This document shows positions 1 to 9,712 of a stretch of DNA of 64,000 bases, in pieces. The stretch comes from JAYPHU01 sp038127535. GTDB lineage: Bacteria; Pseudomonadota; Alphaproteobacteria; Rhodospirillales; UBA2165. The position numbers and the translations under genes were made by a program. The DNA lies in assembly GCA_038127535.1 (NCBI GenBank), contig JAYPHU010000021.1, positions 3,817 through 67,816 on the forward strand. The letters run 5' to 3'. The stretch's first letter is position 1; each line of letters starts with the position of its first letter. A model generated the notes under the pieces. That model ran no database searches. It had not been told where the DNA came from and saw only the letters and a program-made list of their open reading frames with translations.

Positions 1-1206
<1,206 letters not shown>

Positions 1207-1290
1207 AGGCCGGAATGTAGCCTGTAACTGCCTGAAGCCAAGGCTTTTTTCTTAACCCTGGTCAAAAGTCTTTCGTTGCGCCCCGGCCCC

Positions 1291-1326
1291 AAAAAAGAAC
1301 GGCTGCCACGAAGACAGCCGCCCTTT
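1291..1326 (-). terminator. Rho-independent terminator of recA
   Basis: The perfect inverted repeat cggctg (1300-1305) / cagccg (1315-1320) is followed on the minus strand by a run of T (the A6 at 1291-1296 on the plus strand). It lies about 20 bp past the recA stop and before alaS. Confidence 0.75.
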
Positions 1327-1345
1327 TACCCGAATGAGAGACGCC

Positions 1346-2455
1346 TTAGTTCTCGGCGGAAATCTCTTCCTCGTCTTCGGCCCCGTCTGTGTCCGCGTTA
1401 GACTCTTCCGGCGGGGTCATCATGTCGGAAGCCAGGATACCGGCGTTTTCCCGAATTCGCCGCTCGATATCCCCGGCGATCTCCGGATTTTCCTTGAGGA
1501 ACTGGCGGACATTTTCCCGGCCCTGACCGATCCTTTCCGAATTGTAGGAGAACCAGGAGCCCGATTTCTCCACAATGCCGGCCTGAACGCCGAGATCGAT
1601 CAATTCGCCGGCCTTGGAAATGCCCTCGCCATACATAATGTCGAACTCGATGGTCTTGAACGGCGGCGCGACCTTGTTTTTGACCACTTTCACGCGGGTA
1701 TGATTACCGACCACTTCGTCTTTGTCCTTGATCGCGCCGATGCGGCGGATTTCCATGCGGACCGAGGAGTAGAATTTCAGCGCGTTGCCGCCGGTGGTGG
1801 TCTCCGGATTGCCGAACATCACGCCGATTTTCATGCGGATTTGGTTGATGAAGATGATCAACGTGTTGGAGCGCGCCACCGAGGAGGTCAGTTTGCGCAG
1901 CGCTTGGCTCATCAGCCGGGCCTGCAGACCCACATGGGTGTCGCCCATTTCGCCTTCCAGTTCTGCGCGAGGCACCAGGGCGGCGACCGAGTCGATCACC
2001 AGCACATCAATGGCGCCGGAGCGAACCAGCGTGTCGGCGATTTCGAGCGCCTGTTCACCGGCATCGGGCTGAGAGATTAGCAGATCCTCGACATTGACCC
2101 CGAGCTTCAGCGCATATGACGGGTCCAGCGCATGTTCCGCATCGATAAAGGCGCAGGTGCCGCCGGTTTTTTGGGCTTCGGCCACCACATGCAGCGCCAA
2201 CGTGGTCTTGCCCGAGCTTTCCGGGCCATACACCTCGATCACCCGGCCCTTAGGCAGCCCGCCGATGCCGAGGGCGATATCGAGGCCCAGGGAACCGCTG
2301 GAGATCGCTTCCAGCTCTACCGCGTTTTCCTGCTGGCCCAGCTTCATGATCGAGCCTTTACCGAAGGCGCGTTCGATCTGGCCGAGGGCGGCGTCCAGTG
2401 CTTTGGATCTATCTGAGTTGTCTTTTTCCACGAGGCGAAGGGCTGGTTCAGTCAT
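1346..2455 (-). CDS. recA: Recombinase RecA
   Basis: DNA-dependent ATPase that drives strand exchange and stimulates LexA self-cleavage. The 369-residue protein has the usual length. Walker A is GPESSGKTT at about residues 77-85, Walker B is in VLVIDSVAALVPRAELEGE, and the L2-region signature ALRKLTSSVARSNTLIIFINQ is present. The C-terminus is acidic (TDGAEDEEEISAEN), as is typical. ATG start with good upstream purines. A candidate SOS operator lies about 50 bp upstream and a terminator follows the stop. No intein or frameshift. Confidence 0.99.
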   Translation of the reverse strand: MTEPALRLVEKDNSDRSKALDAALGQIERAFGKGSIMKLGQQENAVELEAISSGSLGLDIALGIGGLPKGRVIEVYGPESSGKTTLALHVVAEAQKTGGTCAFIDAEHALDPSYALKLGVNVEDLLISQPDAGEQALEIADTLVRSGAIDVLVIDSVAALVPRAELEGEMGDTHVGLQARLMSQALRKLTSSVARSNTLIIFINQIRMKIGVMFGNPETTTGGNALKFYSSVRMEIRRIGAIKDKDEVVGNHTRVKVVKNKVAPPFKTIEFDIMYGEGISKAGELIDLGVQAGIVEKSGSWFSYNSERIGQGRENVRQFLKENPEIAGDIERRIRENAGILASDMMTPPEESNADTDGAEDEEEISAEN

Positions 2456-2506
2456 TTGTCGTTCTCCTTATTCCATAGGGCCTACACTGTTGCAATGGAA
2501 ACAGTT

Positions 2507-2521
2507 GTACATGTTTTGTTC
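2507..2521 (-). promoter_or_regulatory. Candidate LexA (SOS) operator upstream of recA
   Basis: On the minus strand the sequence reads GAAC-AAAACAT-GTAC, close to the alphaproteobacterial LexA box GAAC-N7-GAAC; one half-site matches perfectly and the other differs at one base. It is about 52 bp upstream of the recA ATG, where such a box is expected. Assignment rests on pattern and position only. Confidence 0.45.
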
Positions 2522-2778
2522 TATACGGCAAGAGATTTTTTATGTGATTGATAATTATGGCATATTTAGCCCATGTTCGAACTTTGTTCACAAAATATAG
2601 CGGCGTATATAACCCCGTCCTCACCGGATAGGAGAACCGATCAACCGCTCCCTGCACAGGCGATTCTGGCGTCAGTTCCCCTATGGCGGGGCCAGAGACG
2701 GTTTTTGGAGACACACTCATAATAAAGTACGAGCCCCCATATCCCCTGATCTTGATTTCCGGTATTCTCCGGCGCGTT

Positions 2779-2946
2779 ATGGCAAAGTCCCGCACCTCTC
2801 CCGGCAATAAAAAGAAGGCGCCCCGGCGCAACCCGCACGCGGCGGCGCTGCGCACGTCGAAACTGTTTGCGCTCAAGGTGGTGCCGGACAAGGGCCGCTA
2901 TTCCCGGAAATCCAAACACCCCAATGACCCGGCGGCCGACGAATAA
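2779..2946 (+). CDS. Small basic protein resembling alternative ribosome-rescue factor A
   Basis: A 55-residue, strongly basic protein starting at the ATG at 2779 (MAKSRTSPGNKKKAPRRNPH). The core NPHAAALRTSKLF followed by VVPDKGRYSRKSKHP resembles the ArfA signature (NPxAxAL-x-LFxxRVVxxxKGxxSYxRK). ArfA recruits RF2 to ribosomes stalled on non-stop mRNA. The frame is open further upstream to an ATG at 2683, but the extra N-terminus looks non-coding and the similarity begins after 2779. The ribosome-binding site is weak. It is transcribed divergently from recA. Family assignment is by motif memory; an unrelated basic peptide is the alternative. Confidence 0.5.
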   Translation: MAKSRTSPGNKKKAPRRNPHAAALRTSKLFALKVVPDKGRYSRKSKHPNDPAADE

Positions 2947-3138
2947 GGCCCGACCGGCGCCCCCTGGCATCCTTATTGCTCAGAATCCCCCAAGCCTTCA
3001 GGCCTCAAAAGGCCCATAAAAGGCGCGAAGATGTATGGTTGGAATTGGCGTGAAAGGAAAAAACCCATGTAATACAATGGGATAACGGCCTCGACGGGGA
3101 TCCAGCAGATCTTTCAGCGGATCTACCAGCAGGCGGAT

Positions 3139-3675
3139 TTGGACCGGTCAAACGCACTGAGTTCGAGCGAATTCGCTAATCTTACGGAAAAAATTGCCGG
3201 TTTGGGCGGCGGGGAAATGCCGGGCGGGCTGTCCGAGACCCTGTTTAACCAGTTTGACAAGAACCAGAACGGCAAGCTGACCTGGAACGAAATGCGCGGC
3301 CAGCACGGGCATAAGTTCGGCCAGTATGCGGAGCCGGAAAAAGCGGAAGAACTGGCCGTCAGTACGGTCCAGCAGATGCTACGCCAGGCCTTCGAGAAGA
3401 TCGATGAGGAAAACAAGCCGGGCCTGCACTTGCGGGAATTTTCCTCGGTGACCAAAGCCGATGACAAAGAGCCCGACAGCTTTGCGCCCGAGAACGGCAA
3501 CCTGCCGTTCAGCCGGGTGGACCAGAACGGCGACGGCAAACTGACCCGCGATGAGATCCTCGCCCGTCAGGAAACGGAGCGCCAGGAAACGGAGCGCCAG
3601 GAAACCCTGGCCCGGCTCAACGGCGGCCTCAGCCCGGACATCCTGCGCAGTTTGCTCGGCGTTGAAGAGGGGTAG
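3139..3675 (+). CDS. EF-hand calcium-binding domain protein, 5' end uncertain or broken
   Basis: Predicted Ca2+-binding protein with three EF-hand-like loops: DLDRSNALSSSE at the very start, DKNQNGKLTWNE about 40 residues in, and DQNGDGKLTRDE near the C-terminus. A 15-bp unit repeated in tandem at about 3568-3605 gives RQETERQETERQET after the last loop. The only in-frame start after the last stop is TTG 3139, but it cuts into the first loop, and the frame is open back to 3073 without a normal start. Upstream, ATG 3031 (preceded by AAGG) is in the same frame but separated by TAA at 3070-3072. The real start is therefore probably 3031 with an in-frame stop, or a non-canonical codon after 3073. 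No signal peptide is visible in the part read. Confidence 0.7.
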   Translation: MDRSNALSSSEFANLTEKIAGLGGGEMPGGLSETLFNQFDKNQNGKLTWNEMRGQHGHKFGQYAEPEKAEELAVSTVQQMLRQAFEKIDEENKPGLHLREFSSVTKADDKEPDSFAPENGNLPFSRVDQNGDGKLTRDEILARQETERQETERQETLARLNGGLSPDILRSLLGVEEG

Positions 3676-3696
3676 ACCCTCTCCAATAACTTTCAT

Positions 3697-3998
3697 CGTC
3701 ATGCGCGGACCGGTCGGCAAAGCCGACCGTGATCCGCGTACCCATTTTATTCATGGGGAACAATTGGACGGAGCAATTCTCCCCCAATCTCCCCTCCTCG
3801 CGTCGCCCCCGAGTTGCGGAGCAATTCTTGAGGGTCCATAGGCATGGGTTGCATGTTCCCCGACAATCGCTTCGCGAGTCGGGGATGACGCGATTTGAGA
3901 TGAAATGATTTACATGGGTACGCGGATCACGTTCCTTCGGATCGGTCCGCGCCTGCCTCCGCCATTGCGAAGCTCCTGCTTCGCGCAGGCGGGTATGA
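3697..3998. repeat. Cluster of REP-like palindromes with a long inverted repeat
   Basis: This 332-bp gene-free gap holds three palindromic units. The arms at 3703-3744 and 3914-3953 are inverted copies: both contain GCGCGGACCG and, facing inward, CGTGATCCGCGTACCCAT. The left arm carries its own hairpin (ggtcggc-aaa-gccgacc, 3712-3728). Between the arms lies CCCCGAC...GTCGGGG (about 3858-3884), and after them another GC-rich palindrome (about 3961-3993). The texture matches dispersed intergenic REP-type repeats of alphaproteobacteria. No ORF is present. Confidence 0.65.
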
Positions 3999-4007
3999 CT
4001 AGATTTA

Positions 4008-6575
4008 CTACCCCGCCATGACCTCTTTCACCTTGCCGGCAAGTTCCTGCAGGCTAAACGGTTTGGGCAGAAAGTGGAGGCTAGCATCTTCCTCGATCTC
4101 GCCGGGGATCGCGTCCTCGGCATAGCCCGACATCAGAATCACCCTAATATCGGGCAGTTCCTCCTGGACCAGACGGACCAGCGTGTGCCCGTCCATGCCG
4201 GGCATCATCACATCGGTGATGATGAGGTCGATGGGGTTGTCGAATTCATTGATGACGTCAAGCGCATGTTCGCCGTCCATGGCCTCCAGCACGCGATAGC
4301 CCTTGTTAGTCAGCGCGCGGGAGCCAAATACCCGAACGGCATCTTCGTCTTCGACCAGTAAGACCGTCGCCTCGCCGGTGAGGTCCCGCTCGTCGGCGAC
4401 GTGCTCATCGGATTTGCCGACCTCGGAGATTTCCGCCCCAAATGCGGTGGCCTCGGCCGCCGAGAAGGCCGGCAGGTAAATGGAAAAGGTCGCCCCCTCG
4501 CCCAGCGCGCTGTCGACGAAGATATAGCCGTCGGATTGGCGGACGATGCCGTAGACCGTGGCCAGGCCCAAGCCCGTCCCCTCGCCCACGCCCTTGGTAG
4601 AGAAGAACGGCTCGAAGATGCGGGTCAGGTCCTCTTTGGCGATGCCGGAGCCCGTGTCGGCCACATTGATGCGGATATATTCTCCCGCCGGCATGACTTC
4701 ATGACCGCGCTGGACTGAGGTCTCAACGGTCACCTGATCCGTGGTGATGGTGATGGTGCCGCCTAGCTTCATGGCGTCCCGGGCGTTCACGGCGAGGTTC
4801 ATGATCACCTGGTCGAACTGGCCGGGATCGGTGCGGATCAGGTCCACGTTGTCCCCGTGCACCAGTTCCAACTCCACGTTCTCGCCCAGCAGACGCCGCA
4901 GCATGGTGGACAGATCGTTCAGCGCATCGGTGATGGAGAAAATCTTCGGCTGCAAGGTCTGGCGGCGGGAGAAGGCTAAAAGCTGGCGCACGAGATTGCC
5001 GGCACGGTTCGCATTCTGCTTGATCTGCATGATGTCCGGGAAAGACGGATCGTCGGGCCCGTGCCGGGACAGAAGTAGATCGCAGAACCCGCCCATGGCG
5101 GTCAGCAGGTTGTTGAAGTCGTGCGCGACGCCGCCGGCCAGCTGCCCCACCGCCTGCATTTTCTGCGCCTGGTTGAACTGTACCTCCAGGTTCTTGCGCT
5201 CAGTCGTGTCGATCATATGCAGGACCAGGCCGGCGATTTCCCCATCCGCATCCTCAATCGGGCTGACGTATAGAGACGCCGTGATCTCCCGCTCCCCGCT
5301 GATTGGCACACGCACCTCCAAAAGCGTCGCCGGCATAATCCCCATGACCACCTTGGACAGCGCCGCGTCGGCATTGTTCCGGTCTTCCTTGTTAATCCGG
5401 TCGCCCATGGGAAAGCCGACGACCCCATCCCGGTGCAGGCCAAGGGTCTTGAGGAATGACCGGTTGCAGTCGGTCACCGTGCCCTCTAAGTCGACCAGGA
5501 CGATGCCCACCGGCGAATCCGTAAACACCCACGGGATACGCCGCAGGATCGCTGCGCCGGTGCCGTCATCCACCACCGGGGTGAACGGCTCCCGCAACAC
5601 GATGGAGCGGCTGTATTCGAACTCGCCGCCGCTGCTTTCCTTTTGCGATTGGATCAAATAGGCGGTGAAGGCCTCGCCGTCTTCGCCGATCAGACGCAGG
5701 GAGCCATGCATGCCGGTCGAATCCGTTTCTACCGGCGCCATGATCTCTCCGTCATCGCCGACGGAGACAAAGTCGGCGAATTGCAGTTTCACCCCGCTTT
5801 TCGCAGGCTCCTGCCCGCCCTCGACGCCCAGCCAACCGGCCAGGACATCGTTCATGTAGCGAATCGACCCGTCTTCGTCGGCCGAGAAAAAGCCGACCGG
5901 AAGCTGATCGAGCAGATCGGCCATGACCGCGTCCTGCGCTTCTTTTTCCTGCTCATGCCGGCGATGAGACGTGATATCGACGGCGGTCCACAAATTCAAA
6001 CCGGGTATAGTGCCCACCGGGTCCACCGATAGCCGCCAATAGCGGGACGCTGTTTTACCGGTTTTAAGTTCCACCTCGCCCGCGTCCCGTTTGCCGATGG
6101 CCGCGTTGCTGCGCAGGCGGTTGAAACTTTGTTCTGATTTAGGCGCGATCAGATCAGCGACGTAACCGAGGTTCGCAAAACCCAGAAGATCCTCCGAATT
6201 GGCGTCATTGATCAGGCCACGGAACGCCGCCGATTCAAAGATGATCCGTCCCTTTTCGTTGGTCAGAAACAGGGAGCCATCCGAATTCGACAAGGTCTCG
6301 ATCAGGCGTTGGCGGGCGGTCCGCCCCGCCCAGATGAACGCCAAGCGCCAGGTAAAATAACACAGCGACGCAATGGCCGCGGCGACGGACATATATCCCA
6401 CTAGGCCATCGGCCAGCGCCACTGCGCGAACAGCCAGCAAATAGATCGCCAGGCCGCCGAACAGGATCGCCAGGGCCAATAGGAAATAGGGTGAACGAAG
6501 AACATTCACCAGAATGGGCCTAAGCCTATCCATCATCGTCCGGTCTTGATTTTCTAGGTGGGTCGGTTCGGTCAC
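4008..6575 (-). CDS. cckA: CckA-type hybrid sensor histidine kinase
   Basis: Membrane-bound hybrid kinase/phosphatase of the CckA family, which through ChpT phosphorylates CtrA and controls cell cycle and flagellar genes in alphaproteobacteria. Order: two TM segments near the N-terminus, PAS-like sensor domains, HisKA with AVGQLAGGVAHDFNNLL (His near residue 485), HATPase (NLAVNARDAM, DTGSGI, GTGLGLATVYGIV), and a receiver with LIITDVMMPGMDG (Asp near 787). About 855 residues. GTG at 6575 is chosen because AGGTGAGG lies just upstream; TTG 6632 and ATG 6536 lack such a site. It follows flhB in the same direction with an 83-bp gap, the usual Rhodospirillales arrangement. Confidence 0.93.
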   Translation of the reverse strand: MTEPTHLENQDRTMMDRLRPILVNVLRSPYFLLALAILFGGLAIYLLAVRAVALADGLVGYMSVAAAIASLCYFTWRLAFIWAGRTARQRLIETLSNSDGSLFLTNEKGRIIFESAAFRGLINDANSEDLLGFANLGYVADLIAPKSEQSFNRLRSNAAIGKRDAGEVELKTGKTASRYWRLSVDPVGTIPGLNLWTAVDITSHRRHEQEKEAQDAVMADLLDQLPVGFFSADEDGSIRYMNDVLAGWLGVEGGQEPAKSGVKLQFADFVSVGDDGEIMAPVETDSTGMHGSLRLIGEDGEAFTAYLIQSQKESSGGEFEYSRSIVLREPFTPVVDDGTGAAILRRIPWVFTDSPVGIVLVDLEGTVTDCNRSFLKTLGLHRDGVVGFPMGDRINKEDRNNADAALSKVVMGIMPATLLEVRVPISGEREITASLYVSPIEDADGEIAGLVLHMIDTTERKNLEVQFNQAQKMQAVGQLAGGVAHDFNNLLTAMGGFCDLLLSRHGPDDPSFPDIMQIKQNANRAGNLVRQLLAFSRRQTLQPKIFSITDALNDLSTMLRRLLGENVELELVHGDNVDLIRTDPGQFDQVIMNLAVNARDAMKLGGTITITTDQVTVETSVQRGHEVMPAGEYIRINVADTGSGIAKEDLTRIFEPFFSTKGVGEGTGLGLATVYGIVRQSDGYIFVDSALGEGATFSIYLPAFSAAEATAFGAEISEVGKSDEHVADERDLTGEATVLLVEDEDAVRVFGSRALTNKGYRVLEAMDGEHALDVINEFDNPIDLIITDVMMPGMDGHTLVRLVQEELPDIRVILMSGYAEDAIPGEIEEDASLHFLPKPFSLQELAGKVKEVMAG

Positions 6576-6658
6576 AGCCTCACCTGTTAGCGGGATTCGG
6601 GATAGCGTATCAACCTCGAATTTTACCCCCAATCAATCGCTTACACTACTTGGAAGCG

Positions 6659-7834
6659 CTAGTGGAGGGTGGGATCGTTGACATGCTGCTCTTCTTCGAG
6701 CGCGGCGTCTGCCTCCGGATCGCCGGGATCAATCGACCAGTCCGGCTTGGGCGGCCGCAACGGCCCGTCGCCCTGCAGCTTGCCCTTCAGGCGGAACACA
6801 TAGCCGATAACCTCCGCCACGGCGTTGTAATGCTCAGGCGGCACTTCCTGATCCAATTCGACCGCTGCATAAAGCGCGCGCGCGAGCGGCGGGTTCTCCA
6901 CGATCGGCACCTCGTGTTCGTCGGCCTCTTCACGGATACGCTTGGCGACTTCGTCAACGCCTTTGGCGATCAATCGGGGCGCCGGCATGTTCTCCATGTC
7001 GTATTCCAGTGCAACGGCGTAGTGGGTTGGGTTGGTGATCACGACGTCGGCCTTGTGGACATTGGCGATCATACGCTGTCTGGCGCGTTCCTGACGGATA
7101 GACGCCAGGCGGGCCTTGACCTTGGGATCACCTTCCAATTGTTTGTGCTCGTCCCTGACCTCCTGCTTGGTCATCATGAGGCTCTTTTTCACCGAATGGC
7201 GCTGATACAAATAGTCGGCGACGGCCACGATGGTCATTAGCGCGACGATCCAGAACACAAGAATCAGGGCGATGTCGTCAATCCGCTGAAGGCTGGTGAT
7301 TAATTCAAAGGACGGAAAGAGCTGTGCGTCCGTCAGCCGGGGCTGCACAACGAAATATGCAATCACAGCAACCATGATCAGTTTGACGAGCCCCTTGGCG
7401 AACTCGACCAGCGCCTTTGATCCGAGCAGTCTTTTGACCCCTTTAATGGGATTCATCTTGCTGAACTCGGGCTTCATCTTTTCGAAGGAGAAGGTTCGGC
7501 CGACCTGAAGATAACTGACCGTCAGGGCAAGGACGGAGAAGAAAAGGAACACCGGCGCCGTCACCAGGCCTAACTGGGCGGACGTGTCCATAAACAGGGT
7601 TCGAAGGGAAATTTCATCCACCGCAATCGAGTGCGGCCTTTCCAGAAACTGGTAATTGATGAGCGTGACGTTGGTCATCATCCATGGAAAAAAGGTCATA
7701 ATGCTGATGGCGACGCCCACGAGCGCGGCCCAGCTTTTAACTTCCTGGGACTGGGCGATATTGCCTTTCCGTCTGGCATCCTGGATTCGTTTACCGGTCG
7801 GTTCTTCTGATTTTTCTGTATCGTCTTCAGCCAC
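6659..7834 (-). CDS. flhB: Flagellar export switch protein FlhB
   Basis: Inner-membrane component of the flagellar type III export gate that switches specificity from rod/hook to filament substrates. 391 residues: hydrophilic N-terminus (MAEDDTEKSEEPTGKRIQDA), four TM segments, then the cytoplasmic autocleavage domain with NPTH at 268-271 in DVVITNPTHYAVAL. The usual C-terminal block VPIVENPPLARALY is present. It follows fliR with a 30-bp gap. A separate FlhB C-domain homologue occurs at 23.9 kb. Confidence 0.98.
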   Translation of the reverse strand: MAEDDTEKSEEPTGKRIQDARRKGNIAQSQEVKSWAALVGVAISIMTFFPWMMTNVTLINYQFLERPHSIAVDEISLRTLFMDTSAQLGLVTAPVFLFFSVLALTVSYLQVGRTFSFEKMKPEFSKMNPIKGVKRLLGSKALVEFAKGLVKLIMVAVIAYFVVQPRLTDAQLFPSFELITSLQRIDDIALILVFWIVALMTIVAVADYLYQRHSVKKSLMMTKQEVRDEHKQLEGDPKVKARLASIRQERARQRMIANVHKADVVITNPTHYAVALEYDMENMPAPRLIAKGVDEVAKRIREEADEHEVPIVENPPLARALYAAVELDQEVPPEHYNAVAEVIGYVFRLKGKLQGDGPLRPPKPDWSIDPGDPEADAALEEEQHVNDPTLH

Positions 7835-7864
7835 GCCGATCCTATCTGGGCCTCCCGGAAACCG

Positions 7865-8629
7865 CTACGGGGCGGAAACGAAAGGCAGCAGCCCGTCCTG
7901 CACGTGATTCATAAATGCCATCATGATGGCCGGCACGGTGATCATCAGAAGCACCATCGAAACGACGATTTGCGCCGGCATCGCGACGAAGAAAATCGGA
8001 ATTTGCGGCGACAGGCGGGTCATGACGCCTAGCACCAAGTTGTACACGATGGACACGACGATAAAAGGCGCCGCGAGTTGAACGCCGATTTTAAAGGTCT
8101 CCGAGACCGTTCTGGTGATCAGTGCCATAGCGTCACTGATTTCAGGTGTGACGCCCGGCTGGAAGATCGCATAGCTGTCGATTATGGCCCGGATGAAGAC
8201 ATGATGCAGTCCGGTAACAAAGATCAGAAGTGTCGCCGTCGTGGTCAGAAAGCCGGCGACAATGGCGCTTTGCTGCTCGGAGATAGGATCAAATACCAGC
8301 GAGTTGGCCATGGCCGAAATAAACGCAATGACCGTTCCGGTGGTTTGCACGGCGGAAAACAGGATCAGCGCCACCGTGGCGATGATCGCTCCCGCCAGCA
8401 CTTCACCCATGATCAGCGCAAACAGCATCATCGTTGTTTTCGGCAGGCCGGGCAGTTCATCCGCCAATAGCGGCGTGAGAATGAAGGCCAGAGCGAGTGC
8501 GATAGACAGCCGGGTCCGTATATTGACCTGCTTGCCGCGAAATCCGGGAAATAGAAAGAACATCGTACCGACCCGCGAGAAGATCAGCATGAATACGAAA
8601 ATATTGATGGTGAGGATTTGATCGAGCAT
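7865..8629 (-). CDS. fliR: Flagellar export gate protein FliR
   Basis: Integral membrane part of the FliPQR export gate. 254 residues with about six hydrophobic segments, starting MLDQILTINIFVFMLIFSRV; FFLFPGFRGKQVNIRTRLSIAL and the C-terminal LMITVPAIMMAFMNHV fit FliR. It lies between fliQ (12 bp upstream) and flhB in one minus-strand operon. Confidence 0.96.
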   Translation of the reverse strand: MLDQILTINIFVFMLIFSRVGTMFFLFPGFRGKQVNIRTRLSIALALAFILTPLLADELPGLPKTTMMLFALIMGEVLAGAIIATVALILFSAVQTTGTVIAFISAMANSLVFDPISEQQSAIVAGFLTTTATLLIFVTGLHHVFIRAIIDSYAIFQPGVTPEISDAMALITRTVSETFKIGVQLAAPFIVVSIVYNLVLGVMTRLSPQIPIFFVAMPAQIVVSMVLLMITVPAIMMAFMNHVQDGLLPFVSAP

Positions 8630-8641
8630 CAGCGGGACGCC

Positions 8642-8908
8642 TTATCCCAGCGCGATCATCTTGTCGAAGAGCACCCTCGCGAATTCAATCACCGAGGTCA
8701 TCATGAACGGCATGAAAACAATCACGGCGCCGAAAATAATGATGATTTTGGGAACGAACGTCAGGGTCATTTCCTGGATCGACGTCAGGGTCTGGAAGAT
8801 CGCAATGATCAGACCGATGGCCAACCCTGCCGCCATAATGGGCCCGCCCGCCTGTAGGATGACGAAGAAGGTGAGCCGGGAAATTTCTAGGACGTCGTTT
8901 TCATTCAT
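8642..8908 (-). CDS. fliQ: Flagellar export gate protein FliQ
   Basis: 88-residue, two-helix membrane protein of the FliPQR gate. It starts MNENDVLEISRLTFFVILQA and contains GLAIGLIIAIFQTLTSIQEM and TLTFVPKIIIIF, the conserved core of FliQ/SctS. Placed between fliE and fliR. Confidence 0.97.
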   Translation of the reverse strand: MNENDVLEISRLTFFVILQAGGPIMAAGLAIGLIIAIFQTLTSIQEMTLTFVPKIIIIFGAVIVFMPFMMTSVIEFARVLFDKMIALG

Positions 8909-8926
8909 GGATGGCGATCCGGTACG

Positions 8927-9241
8927 CTAGATCGGCATCCGAATAATTTGACGATAGGCTTCCAGCACCTTATCGCGCACGGCAATGACCGTATTCAGGG
9001 TCAGTTCGGCTTCGGACACCGCCATGACCGCTTGGTTCAGATCAGCGGTACCGGCTGCCGCGCGGGCAGACTGTTGTTCCGATGTCTTACCGATCTCCAC
9101 GGCCGATTCCGCGAAGTTTTTCACCATCTGTGAGAAATCGGACTGGCCGATCTGGTCCCGGGCGCTGTTACCCTTCGTTTCCTGCAACCGGTCGATCGCG
9201 TTTGAATATGCGCTCACTGCGTTGGTGACGTTGATGGCCAT
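8927..9241 (-). CDS. fliE: Flagellar hook-basal body protein FliE
   Basis: Adaptor between the MS ring/export gate and the proximal rod. 104 residues; the C-terminal pattern AVMAVSEAELTLNTVIAVRDKVLEAYRQIIRMPI is the diagnostic FliE tail (shown in part: EAYRQIIRMPI). It lies 43 bp after flgC and 18 bp before fliQ. Confidence 0.96.
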   Translation of the reverse strand: MAINVTNAVSAYSNAIDRLQETKGNSARDQIGQSDFSQMVKNFAESAVEIGKTSEQQSARAAAGTADLNQAVMAVSEAELTLNTVIAVRDKVLEAYRQIIRMPI

Positions 9242-9284
9242 CCGTTTTAGTCTCCGTTATCGTTATCGTTCACGCCCGCCCGGT

Positions 9285-9698
9285 TTACCGGAGCAGATCA
9301 ATTGTTTTTTGCATCATGGTCCGCGCCGTGCGGATTGACGTCAGGTTCGCCTCGTAGGACCGCTGGGCTTCCCGCAAGTCCATCATTTCTACAAGGGCAT
9401 TCACATTCGGTGTGCGGACCAATCCGGCGCCGTTGGCGGCCGGGTGTCCCGGATTCTGACGCAGGGGAAACTCGCTGGGATCGCCGACGATCCGGTCGAC
9501 CTGGACGGTTGTCAGGCCGAGTTCCCGGTTCAGCGCGTTTCTGAACAGAATTTGTTTCCGACGGTAAGGTTCGAGACCCGGGGCGGTCGGCAGAGAATCG
9601 ACGTTGGCGATGTTCTGGGAAATGACCCGAAGACGCTCGCCCTGGACCTTCATGCCGGCCGCGGAAAGTTTCAAAGAGCTGATAAGATCGTCAGACAT
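9285..9698 (-). CDS. flgC: Proximal rod protein FlgC
   Basis: Rod subunit of the basal body. 137 residues, with the N-terminal rod/hook motif LKLSAAGMKVQGERLRVISQ followed by NIANVDSLPTAPGLEPYRRK, and the C-terminal VNALVEMMDLREAQRSYEAN motif. It lies 14 bp after flgB in the same operon. Confidence 0.97.
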   Translation of the reverse strand: MSDDLISSLKLSAAGMKVQGERLRVISQNIANVDSLPTAPGLEPYRRKQILFRNALNRELGLTTVQVDRIVGDPSEFPLRQNPGHPAANGAGLVRTPNVNALVEMMDLREAQRSYEANLTSIRTARTMMQKTIDLLR

Positions 9699-9712
9699 GG
9701 CTATGATTCTCC

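Noticed and set aside
1334..2080. 248-residue ORF antisense to recA
   Set aside because: It mirrors recA codon structure, has no recognisable domain, and recA is unambiguous.
3568..3605. 15-bp tandem repeat as a possible CRISPR or VNTR
   Set aside because: Only about 2.5 copies without spacers, in frame in the EF-hand protein (RQETERQET); it is a coding repeat.
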